Shown: positions 5,635-11,729, numbered from the stretch's first letter. The stretch: DNA of 11,824 nucleotides from JBBDIP01 sp040880305 (GCA_040880305.1 JBBDIP010000058.1:1-11824), one strand, 5' to 3'. The notes: a model not told the origin generated them from the sequence alone. Numbers and translations are program-made.

Positions 5635-8600
5635 TTGTCCAAGATAACCATACAACCTAGACAGAACTACATGCTGAAAGACATGGTCGTACCCGGGGAA
5701 TGGCAAGGGACTGAGCTTCTGGGGCACCTCGCTGTGAAGACCATCGACGTAGATGGCGACAACTCCAGCTGGGTAGTCGCTCTGGACGTAGCCGATAGGG
5801 CCACGTGGGACAAAGCGGCCCGGAACGTCTTGAAAGATCAGTTCGACGTGCTACTTGCGACGGTCGGACAGGAGATACGCAAGAAAGTGGATGGCCTCGA
5901 CCAGGTCAGATGGGCCGTCCCCGAGGGCCTCGACAAGTGTTTCAAAGCCCCTGCGCCAAAGCCCCAGAACGGTGAGGCGCGCCGAAGGACCAACGGATCA
6001 GCCTTTTCCCGGGGACAAGCTATCGAGAGAAGCGAAGCCATCCCCATGTCGCAGTTCACCGGGGGCGAGAAGCAGCGGGTCACCGTCTGGGGAGAGATTG
6101 TAGAAGTCTCTTGGAGACAGAATATGGCCGGCAAGTACGACGGCACTGTCATCGCCACCGACCGCAGCGACTCAATGCGGATAAGGGTGACCTCGGCTGA
6201 ATCCAAGATTGAGGAACTTAGCCCCGGCACTTTCATCCTGGTCCGCGGAAAGGCCATCATCGACAGGTTCGACTCTGAGCCTGTGCTGGTCGTGAGCGCC
6301 AGCGATATCTCCATTTGCCCGCCGGAGTTCCGTAAAGATACGGCATCGACTAAGAGAGTGGAACTGCACCTCCATACCAAGATGAGCCAGATGGACTCGG
6401 TATTGGAGTTGAAGAAGGCCATAAAAAGGGCAAAGGACTGGGGCCACAAAGCCATCGCCGTGACCGATCACGGCGCGGTGCAGTCCTTTCCCGAGGCCCA
6501 CGACCTTGGACGCAAGTACGGCGTCAAGATTATCTACGGCGTCGAGGGGTATCTGGTTGAAGACACGGAGGAAAAGGGTCCGGCGCGTCACGTCGTCCTG
6601 CTTGCCAGGACCCAAAAAGGCTTGCGTAACCTCTATGAAATAGTGACCCAGGCGCATTTGAAGCACTTCTACAGGACGCCCCGCATCCCCAGGAGTCTGA
6701 TCGCGGCCAAGCGTGAGGGCATTATCGTGGGATCAGCCTGCGAAGCCGGCGAGGTCTTCAGGGCGGTGCTGGACGGGAAGCCGGAGGAAGAGCAGAGGCG
6801 AGTAGCCTCGTTCTACGACTACCTGGAGATTCAGCCCCTAGACAACAACGAATTCCTGGTGGCGTCGGGAAAGGTGGCCGACAGGGAGGCCCTCGCCGCC
6901 ATCAACAAGCGGATTTATGACCTCGCGCATGAACTTAAGAAGCCGTGCGTCATGACCTGCGACGTTCACTACCTCGACCCGGAGGATGAGATCTACCGGA
7001 CTATCCTTCTGACCGGCAAAGGCATGGTCGACGGAGGAGAGCAGAGCGCCCCGGTCTACCTTCGCACCACAACCGAGATGCTCTTGGAGGCGGCCCACTA
7101 CCTGGGCCCAGATGCGGCTCGTGAGGTCGTGGTGGACAACTCCGTAGCCATCGCGGACTCGGTTGAAGACGTTGAGCCGGTACCTGGAGGCTCTTTCTTC
7201 CCGACACTGGAGGGCGCCGATGAGACCCTGAAGCGCCTCACCGAAGAGGGCGCCGCCCGCATGTACGGCCCCCAACTGCCCGCCGTGGTGCGGGCCAGAC
7301 TGGACAAGGAACTCACCGCCATCGTCAACCACGGGTTCTCGTCGCTATACATCGTAGCCATACGCATGGTCGACAAGTCCATAGCCGATGGGTACGGGGT
7401 CGGGTCCAGGGGATCCGTCGGGTCGTCTCTTGTGGCGACCTGCACCGGCATCACCGAGGTTAACCCGTTGCAGCCACACTACGTCTGCCCCAAATGTTAC
7501 TTCAGCGACTTCGCCCCGCCAGGCAACTGCGGGTCGGGTTTCGATTTGCCCGCCAGGATCTGTCCAAACTGCGGGCATGATCTCGCCCGGGACGGGCAGG
7601 ACATCCCCTTCGAGACTTTCATGGGCTTCCACGGCGAGAAAGTCCCGGATATCGACCTCAACTTCTCCGGCGAGGAGCAGGGCGAGATGTTCAAATTCGC
7701 GTCGACCCTTCTCGGCGAAGGGAACGTGTTCCGCGCCGGCACCATAGGCACAATCGCCCGCAAGACCGCCTTCGGGTTCGTGAAGCACTATGCCGAGGAC
7801 CAGGGCAAGACGCTGAAGCGCGCCGAGGAGACCCGGCTTTCGACCGGCATCGAAGGCGTGAAGCGCACCACCGGCCAGCACCCGGGCGGGGTGATGGTTA
7901 TCCCGGCAGGCATGGACGTGCTGGACTTCACCCCCCTCCAGTTCCCGGCCGACGATAGGGAAGCCGGCGCCATGACCACTCACTTTGACTACAACTCCTT
8001 GTCGGGCCACCTGGTCAAGGTGGATATCCTGGGCCATGACGACCCGACCGTCCTGAAGATGCTACATGAGATTACCGGCGTTGACCCGCTAAAGGTGCCC
8101 ATGGACGACCCGGATACGTTGAAGCTGTTCGCCGGTACCACTCCTGAAGACGCCGTAGGCGTGCCCGAGTTCGGCACGAGGTTCGTTCGAAACATGCTGG
8201 TGGAGACCCGCCCGACCTGCTTTGCCGACCTGGTCAGGATCTCGGGGCTCTCCCACGGCACAGACGTGTGGGCCAACAACGCGCGGGACTACATCAAGAA
8301 CCGCGATGCCACGCTAGACCAGGTCATCGCCACACGCGAAGACATCTTCCTCGGGCTCATGAAAACGGGGATGGACGCCGCGCAGGCTTTCGGGGTCGCG
8401 GAGAAAGTGCGCAAAGGAAAACCTCTTTCCGAGGACGATATCGCTGCAATGCAGGCCCTATCAGTGCCGGACTGGTACATCGCGTCCTGCCGGAAGATTA
8501 CGTACCTGTTCCCCAAGGCCCACGCAGCAGCTTACGTGACTACGGCCTTTAGGATCGCCTACTTCAAGGTCCACTACCCGCTGGCCTTTGCGGCAGCCTA

Positions 8601-9030
8601 CTTCACTTTCCACGGTTCCTCGCTCACCACTGACGTCATGTACCTGGGGGAGGACGGATGGAAGGAGCACATCGACAAGGTAGGAGCTTCGCCCAACGCT
8701 ACCGCAAAGGACCAGGATGTCACATCGGCGCTTGAGGTCGTCATGGAGATGTCGGCCAGGGGACTGAGTTTCGACCGGCCGTCGCTCTACCTATCAGACG
8801 CTCGCAAGTACGTGGTGCATGAAGGCAAACTCGTCCCGCCTTTCGTGTCCATGCCAGGCGTCGGGGGTCAGGCCGCTCAAGCCATCGTGGCTGCCAGGGT
8901 CGATGGCGAGTTCTCGTCCATCGACGACTTCCGTCGCAGGACTCGACTCGGCAAGAAGGTCTGCGAGGTCCTGAAGAACCAGGGCGTCTTCCAGGGGATC
9001 CCCGACGGCGACCAGCTGTCGCTGTTCTAG
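5635..9030 (+). CDS. polC: DNA polymerase III alpha subunit, PolC type, lacking the inserted exonuclease domain
   Basis: This is the replicative DNA polymerase of Gram-positive type, 1131 residues from the TTG at 5635. Typical PolC proteins have about 1430-1470. Domains in order: a short N-terminal domain (1 to about 120), a linker, an OB fold (about 145-235), a PHP domain (about 242-446), then palm, fingers and tail. Catalytic aspartates are Asp672 and Asp674 (VPDIDLNFSGE) and Asp797 (VDILGHDDPT). A zinc site is formed by CPKC at 618-621 and CPNC at 643-646, and GVGSRGSVGSS precedes it. The C-terminus ends in DQLSLF, a clamp-binding motif. In canonical PolC the proofreading exonuclease is inserted after the GVEANLVDD-like strand of PHP. 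Here GVEGYLVED (302-310) runs within a few residues straight into RHVVLLARTQKGLRNLY, so the roughly 170-200-residue insert is absent without a frameshift. The PHP metal residues look complete: His245, His247, Asp254, His279, Glu304, His319, Cys369, Asp443 and His445. Confidence 0.97.
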   Translation: MSKITIQPRQNYMLKDMVVPGEWQGTELLGHLAVKTIDVDGDNSSWVVALDVADRATWDKAARNVLKDQFDVLLATVGQEIRKKVDGLDQVRWAVPEGLDKCFKAPAPKPQNGEARRRTNGSAFSRGQAIERSEAIPMSQFTGGEKQRVTVWGEIVEVSWRQNMAGKYDGTVIATDRSDSMRIRVTSAESKIEELSPGTFILVRGKAIIDRFDSEPVLVVSASDISICPPEFRKDTASTKRVELHLHTKMSQMDSVLELKKAIKRAKDWGHKAIAVTDHGAVQSFPEAHDLGRKYGVKIIYGVEGYLVEDTEEKGPARHVVLLARTQKGLRNLYEIVTQAHLKHFYRTPRIPRSLIAAKREGIIVGSACEAGEVFRAVLDGKPEEEQRRVASFYDYLEIQPLDNNEFLVASGKVADREALAAINKRIYDLAHELKKPCVMTCDVHYLDPEDEIYRTILLTGKGMVDGGEQSAPVYLRTTTEMLLEAAHYLGPDAAREVVVDNSVAIADSVEDVEPVPGGSFFPTLEGADETLKRLTEEGAARMYGPQLPAVVRARLDKELTAIVNHGFSSLYIVAIRMVDKSIADGYGVGSRGSVGSSLVATCTGITEVNPLQPHYVCPKCYFSDFAPPGNCGSGFDLPARICPNCGHDLARDGQDIPFETFMGFHGEKVPDIDLNFSGEEQGEMFKFASTLLGEGNVFRAGTIGTIARKTAFGFVKHYAEDQGKTLKRAEETRLSTGIEGVKRTTGQHPGGVMVIPAGMDVLDFTPLQFPADDREAGAMTTHFDYNSLSGHLVKVDILGHDDPTVLKMLHEITGVDPLKVPMDDPDTLKLFAGTTPEDAVGVPEFGTRFVRNMLVETRPTCFADLVRISGLSHGTDVWANNARDYIKNRDATLDQVIATREDIFLGLMKTGMDAAQAFGVAEKVRKGKPLSEDDIAAMQALSVPDWYIASCRKITYLFPKAHAAAYVTTAFRIAYFKVHYPLAFAAAYFTFHGSSLTTDVMYLGEDGWKEHIDKVGASPNATAKDQDVTSALEVVMEMSARGLSFDRPSLYLSDARKYVVHEGKLVPPFVSMPGVGGQAAQAIVAARVDGEFSSIDDFRRRTRLGKKVCEVLKNQGVFQGIPDGDQLSLF

Positions 9031-9069
9031 GCAGAAGCAGAGCGACAGCGGAGCTTTTGCTGCGTCGCA

Positions 9070-9091
9070 GGCAAGGGCCGTAGCCCTTGCC
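9070..9091. terminator. Hairpin between convergent polC and folT, probable bidirectional terminator
   Basis: GGCAAGGGC and GCCCTTGCC form a perfect 9-bp stem around CGTA. Just upstream (about 9040-9067) a second, bulged stem can pair GCGAC-AGC with GCT-GC-GTCGC. The position between two converging genes suits termination for both. Neither side has a strong T-run (ACATTTTGC follows on the + strand), so the efficiency as an intrinsic terminator is uncertain. Confidence 0.5.
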
Positions 9092-9114
9092 AAGAGACAT
9101 TTTGCTTCCGATTG

Positions 9115-9663
9115 TTAGCGTGCGCGGCTTCCGGTGGCGTCACCCACCAGCCTCCAAGTCCGGTCATATACGGCCTTGATTATGAAGGCGTACACCGGCA
9201 CCTCGATGATGCCCGCCACAATTCTCGGCAGCAAGATGACCCGCAGGTCCAAACCAAACAGCGAGTGGAGGAAGTAGGGGGTGAGCCCCCACGAAACCAG
9301 GACTGTGCCGGCGGCCACGGCTATCCCCAGCGGCAGCAGTCCCGCCGAGGTCCTTTGGCCCGGCTGCAGCACCCGGTATACGACGGCGGGTATTGCCCCT
9401 GTGAGCGCGGCGGTCAGAGTGAAGTGCGGCATGTAGCCGCCCAGTGGACTGAGCATGAAGCCCACCACGTCGGCGACTCCGCCCGAGAGTGCTCCGTACA
9501 GGGGCCCCAAGATGACCCCTCCCAGGATGTTCGGCAAGGCGCCAAGTCCGATCCGGATCCCTTCCACGCCTCCTATGGTCACCCTCACCGACGCAAACCG
9601 GGTGAGGACCACCGAGAGTGCCGACATGAGCGCAGCGATAATGAGCGGCCGTAGCCTCTTCAA
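9115..9663 (-). CDS. folT: ECF transporter S component, folate (FolT) family
   Basis: This is the substrate-binding membrane subunit of an energy-coupling factor vitamin importer, probably for folates. With the TTG start at 9663 it has 182 residues and about six hydrophobic helices, normal for S components. Helix 1 carries the AxxxA pattern (AALMSA, about 10-15) used to dock on EcfT. Family-typical blocks follow: GGVEGIRIGLGALPNILGG, GPLYGALSGGVADVVGFML, GGYMPHFTLTAALTG and, near the end, ILLPRIVAGIIEVPVYAFII. The start is chosen because AAGGGAG lies nine bases upstream, while a longer frame to 9735 adds a Cys/Arg-rich tail with no such site. No ATPase or EcfT gene is nearby, as expected for a group II system sharing a common module. 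The gene converges with polC. FolT is the best match, and the substrate is inferred from family resemblance only. Confidence 0.85.
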   Translation of the reverse strand: MKRLRPLIIAALMSALSVVLTRFASVRVTIGGVEGIRIGLGALPNILGGVILGPLYGALSGGVADVVGFMLSPLGGYMPHFTLTAALTGAIPAVVYRVLQPGQRTSAGLLPLGIAVAAGTVLVSWGLTPYFLHSLFGLDLRVILLPRIVAGIIEVPVYAFIIKAVYDRTWRLVGDATGSRAR

Positions 9664-9672
9664 GTCAGAGGA

Positions 9673-9679
9673 CTCCCTT
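9673..9679 (-). promoter_or_regulatory. Ribosome binding site of folT
   Basis: On the minus strand AAGGGAG stands nine bases before the TTG at 9663. It is the only good Shine-Dalgarno match near the beginning of the conserved protein. Confidence 0.7.
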
Positions 9680-9730
9680 CGAATCCGACAACTCCGAATC
9701 CCGCAAGACCAAATCCTGCCAGCTCCGGGT

Positions 9731-9862
9731 GCCACGCCTCCGAACCTTGAGCGCGCTAGCGTGGCGGATAGGCAGATGGTACGCCAACAGCATGTCTACT
9801 GCAAGCAGAAATGCGCCCAGTCGGCTACCTCACCTGGTAAAACCTTGATAGGCCTACCACGC
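9731..9862 (-). promoter_or_regulatory. Structured 5' leader of folT with two mutually exclusive stems (candidate riboswitch or attenuator)
   Basis: Read on the minus strand, GCGTGGTAGG (9862-9853) can pair with CCTA-TCCG-CCACGC (9772-9759), giving 10 pairs with a four-base bulge. Inside it, CCAG/CTGG and a stem GCAT-CTG-(CTTG)-CAG-ATGC can form, making a three-way-junction-like fold. The same GCCACGC segment (9765-9759) can instead pair with GCGTGGC at 9737-9731 in a 7-bp stem closer to the gene. The two folds cannot coexist, which is the usual design of a cis-regulatory switch. I looked for the THF riboswitch expected for folT (GUUAAGUG, GGGAUG and GCAUCCG elements) and did not find it. The second stem has no T-run after it, so the output could be translational. 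Confidence 0.45.
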
Positions 9863-9871
9863 GTTTCACTA

Positions 9872-9901
9872 TTGCGACAGCGCTTTAGTGGGTGATAAGA
9901 T
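9872..9901 (+). promoter_or_regulatory. Probable sigma-A promoter of the 6S RNA
   Basis: TTGCGA (9872-9877) and TAAGAT (9896-9901) are separated by 18 bases, each matching four of six consensus positions. A start near 9908 would place the UUCG-capped hairpin at 9909-9932 at the 5' end of the transcript, just before the 6S closing stem. This is a moderate match only. Confidence 0.4.
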
Positions 9902-9933
9902 GAGTCTTGCCGGAGGGCTTCGGTCGTCCGGCT

Positions 9934-10124
9934 GGATGTAGCCCTGCTGTGTGCGTGGATCACGGTGAGTTTGAGCCACACCGTGAGTAAGGGAGCCTGG
10001 ACTCCGTCGAGCGACGCGTACACTGCCCCCGTAAGGCTGGCAGGAACGCAGAAGCTATGGGAGGGCACCCACCTGCCTAGGGCAGGTTCAAGACCTTCCG
10101 GGTTCACGGCATGGCGGGGTATCC
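9934..10124 (+). ncRNA. ssrS: 6S RNA (RNA polymerase-binding regulator)
   Basis: 6S RNA mimics an open promoter and sequesters the sigma-A RNA polymerase holoenzyme in stationary phase. No Rfam search was possible, so the call rests on fold and motif. The 5' strand 9934-9957 pairs along nearly its full length with 10105-10124: GGATGT with GTATCC, CCC with GGG, GCTGTGT with GCATGGC, CGTG with CACG, with only small bulges on the 5' side. A large central bubble follows. Its 5' side carries an 8-bp hairpin (9960-9967/9979-9986), and its 3' side a 7-bp hairpin (ACCTGCC/GGCAGGT, 10071-10087). The terminal arm is a chain of short helices: GCC/GGC, CTCC/GGAG, AGC/GCT, GCGT/ACGC, CTGCC/GGCAG, capped by GTAA at 10031-10034. 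The GGGCACCCACCTG...CAGGTTCAAG segment resembles the 3' bubble strand of known 6S RNAs. At 191 nt it has the usual length. Exact ends are uncertain. Confidence 0.72.
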
Positions 10125-10161
10125 TAAAATGCAAAGCCCGATTCGGCAAGGGTCTAAGTGG

Positions 10162-10190
10162 TTGTCATCGAAAGTGCCGTATGCTAGACT
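10162..10190 (+). promoter_or_regulatory. Promoter of the tRNA-Leu gene
   Basis: TTGTCA (five of six -35 matches) and TAGACT (four of six -10 matches) have the ideal 17-base spacing. The -10 ends 12 bases before the mature tRNA 5' end at 10203, so the primary transcript would start almost at the tRNA. Confidence 0.65.
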
Positions 10191-10202
10191 ATCCCATGCA
10201 GT

Positions 10203-10289
10203 GCCGAAGTGGTGGAAATGGCAGACACGCGGTGTTCAGGGCGCCGTAGGCTAACGCCTGTGGGGGTTCAAATCCCCCCTTCGGCACCA
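10203..10289 (+). tRNA. tRNA-Leu, anticodon CAG
   Basis: This is an 87-nt class II tRNA. The acceptor stem GCCGAAG (10203-10209) pairs with CTTCGGC (10279-10285), followed by discriminator A and a genome-encoded CCA. The D arm contains the TGGCAGAC block typical of leucine tRNAs. The anticodon stem CGGTG/CGCCG encloses TTCAGGG, giving anticodon CAG, which reads CTG codons. A long variable arm (TAGGC-TAAC-GCCTG) and the T arm GGGGG-TTCAAAT-CCCCC complete the cloverleaf. CTG is a frequent leucine codon in the neighbouring genes. Confidence 0.97.
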
Positions 10290-10315
10290 GACTTTTTAGA
10301 TAGCCCTGAACAGGG
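10290..10315 (+). terminator. Weak termination signal after tRNA-Leu
   Basis: A T5 run (10293-10297) lies a few bases after the CCA end, followed by a short CCCT-GAAC-AGGG hairpin at 10304-10315. It lies between the tRNA gene and the converging 3' end of the next gene. The stem is short and not followed by a T-run, so only the T5 and its position support this call. Confidence 0.3.
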
Positions 10316-10318
10316 ATC

Positions 10319-11122
10319 TTACCTCGTCACAAACCTCTCCTCCCGCTCCGTAGCCTTTAATTCATCATAGAAAGCCCGCCACTCACTGGGGTTGTGAAAC
10401 CGGGTCTTCTTGGCGTTGTCCTCGAACCACTTGTCGAGGATCTTTTGAGCGATCTCATCCTGATTGATCGAGGTGATCAACCGATTGGGCGACCTTAATG
10501 TCCTAAAAACCTTGCCGGGACGGTTTTCGCTGGGGATGAAGTAGGTTATGCGCCGGTAATCGCAGCGAGGACATACATAGTCGCGCCGAGCGATTTGGGA
10601 GAGAGAATCCCCCTCGTCGTCGAACCCTCCGGTGTAGACGACGCTCTCCTGGGGCTCAAGTAGTACCGGGTTCCAGAAGCTCTGCAGGCAGTCGGGACAC
10701 TTCCTACCGAAGACGCGAGGTACAAGGAACCCCATCGTCAGCCACAGGAATGCAAGGGCGAATCCCAACCTCTTAACGTACAGAGGGAGAAGCACTCCCC
10801 CCGCCAGCCCGGTAGAGTTCTCCAACGGCGTGTTATCCGAAGAGAATGCGACCGACGCGCGCCAGGGGTTGTTGTCCAGAATGATGGTGAGGTTGACCTT
10901 GTAGCCGCGGTTCTCGCTTGACACCCAGGCCCCATTCAGTTCTCCCTGCGTTAGGAGTCTTTTGTTCCAGCTTTCCTCTCCCAAAGAGCTCAGAGCGGCC
11001 CCTACCCTGTAGTCATCCAGCGCGATGGATGTGCCGGTCCCACCGGTTCCGTACCACTGCATAGGGTACGATGCCAGGACGAGGACCACAGCCAAGATCA
11101 GAATGCCTCGTTGCCCTCTCAT
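10319..11122 (-). CDS. Membrane-anchored zinc-ribbon protein of unknown function
   Basis: I do not recognise a family. The product has 267 residues from the ATG at 11122, which has a GGAGGG six bases upstream. The open frame extends 11 codons further without support. An N-terminal hydrophobic segment (about 6-22) is a membrane anchor or signal peptide. It is followed by a roughly 85-residue polar, probably extracytoplasmic segment with an amphipathic strand-like stretch (YKVNLTIILDNN, 74-85). A second hydrophobic segment (about 108-136) comes next, then RVFGRKCPDC with Cys142 and Cys145 and a distant pair Cys184 and Cys187 (VCPRCDYRR), which together look like a split zinc ribbon. The C-terminal 70 residues are charged and helical, probably cytoplasmic. 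The gene lies 93 bases downstream of the DUF523-like gene on the same strand and may be cotranscribed. Its base composition looks somewhat lower in GC than the operon at the left. Confidence 0.7.
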   Translation of the reverse strand: MRGQRGILILAVVLVLASYPMQWYGTGGTGTSIALDDYRVGAALSSLGEESWNKRLLTQGELNGAWVSSENRGYKVNLTIILDNNPWRASVAFSSDNTPLENSTGLAGGVLLPLYVKRLGFALAFLWLTMGFLVPRVFGRKCPDCLQSFWNPVLLEPQESVVYTGGFDDEGDSLSQIARRDYVCPRCDYRRITYFIPSENRPGKVFRTLRSPNRLITSINQDEIAQKILDKWFEDNAKKTRFHNPSEWRAFYDELKATEREERFVTR

Positions 11123-11215
11123 GTCGGACCCTCCGATCAGTGAAGTCCTCTCCACAAGGATGGAACTCCTCTATTTCCCAGACGCATTCCGACACCAGAT
11201 GTTCCCTGATGTGTG

Positions 11216-11728
11216 CTAAAGCTCCTCTTCGGTAAGCAAAGTGAAGCCGTGCCGGCGCAGCAGGGCCGCGAAGACTCCGTCGCCGGTCACTCGCGCGTGA
11301 GTGAACGTACCGTCGTAGATGGACCCTGCCCCGCAGGATGGGCTTCGAGCCTTGAGGATGGCCGAGGTGCAGCCGGTCTGGAGCCCAACAAGCAGGGCCT
11401 TCCTGGCCCCGTCCTCGTACGCGGCGGTGACGTCGTCCCCTTTCAGATTGAGCACAATATCGCGGAAGATCTCCGCGGGAAGCCTTGGGACCGGGAGTCC
11501 GCCCAGAACCTCAGGGCAGACGGGCACGCATAGACCGCGTTTCAGCATGTCATTTATGCGTGAATCCCAGGATAACACCGCATTATACGTTCCCACTCGT
11601 GCCGTCAAACCACCAAGCAAGACCACAGCCAGCGTATCACTGATATTGAGCGTCTCAGCCGTCTCGGGATATGCGGAGTTTGACAGCAAAATGACAGCAA
11701 AAGTTGGAGTGTCCATCCAGAAACGCAT
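11216..11728 (-). CDS. DUF523 (TudS-like, thiouracil desulfurase family) protein with an atypical N-terminus
   Basis: DUF523 proteins are small [4Fe-4S] proteins, and characterised members remove sulfur from 2-thiouracil. The core matches well: VPVCPEVLGGLPVPRLPAEI, AILKARSPSCGAGSIYDGTF and GDGVFAALLRRHGF. Two of the three family cluster cysteines (in VCPE and SPSCG) are therefore present, together with the acidic residue after the first. The expected N-terminal motif SACLLGxxCRYDG reads instead LAVVLLGGLTARVGTYN, so the first cysteine is a valine. The start is unclear. The ATG at 11728 and a second at 11716 have no ribosome site, and the first 30 residues do not look like family sequence. 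A GTG at 11626 is the nearest internal start but removes the first strand. The upstream part also overlaps the repeat and probable promoter region of the divergent gene. The 5' end may be decayed or frameshifted. Confidence 0.75.
   Translation of the reverse strand: MRFWMDTPTFAVILLSNSAYPETAETLNISDTLAVVLLGGLTARVGTYNAVLSWDSRINDMLKRGLCVPVCPEVLGGLPVPRLPAEIFRDIVLNLKGDDVTAAYEDGARKALLVGLQTGCTSAILKARSPSCGAGSIYDGTFTHARVTGDGVFAALLRRHGFTLLTEEEL
11681..11702. repeat. Tandem 11-bp direct repeat in the divergent upstream region
   Basis: TGACAGCAAAA occurs twice back to back, a period close to one DNA turn. The first copy, with the preceding T, contains a perfect -35 hexamer TTGACA (11680-11685) on the + strand, but no good -10 follows at 16-18 bases. 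It could be an operator or activator site for the gene at 11744, or a slippage duplication. Confidence 0.6.
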
Positions 11729-11729
11729 T

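Noticed and set aside
7345..8037. 230-codon minus-strand open frame inside polC
   Set aside because: It is antisense to the most conserved part of PolC, with no motif and no start signal.
9112..9654. 180-codon + strand open frame opposite folT
   Set aside because: It is Gln/His/Arg-rich without hydrophobic or domain features, while the minus strand encodes a clear ECF S component.
9760..9862. THF, M-box or cobalamin riboswitch in the folT leader
   Set aside because: An AGGTGAGG stretch recalls the M-box, and CTGCCCCCGTAAG in the 6S region recalls the cobalamin box, but the remaining conserved elements of each class, and the GUUAAGUG and GGGAUG elements of THF riboswitches, are missing.
9898..10130. 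RNase P RNA, tmRNA or SRP RNA as alternatives for the structured RNA
   Set aside because: There is no GAGGAAAGTCC block, no tag reading frame or tRNA-like ends, and no GGAAGG SRP tetraloop domain. The long closing stem with a central bubble fits 6S RNA.
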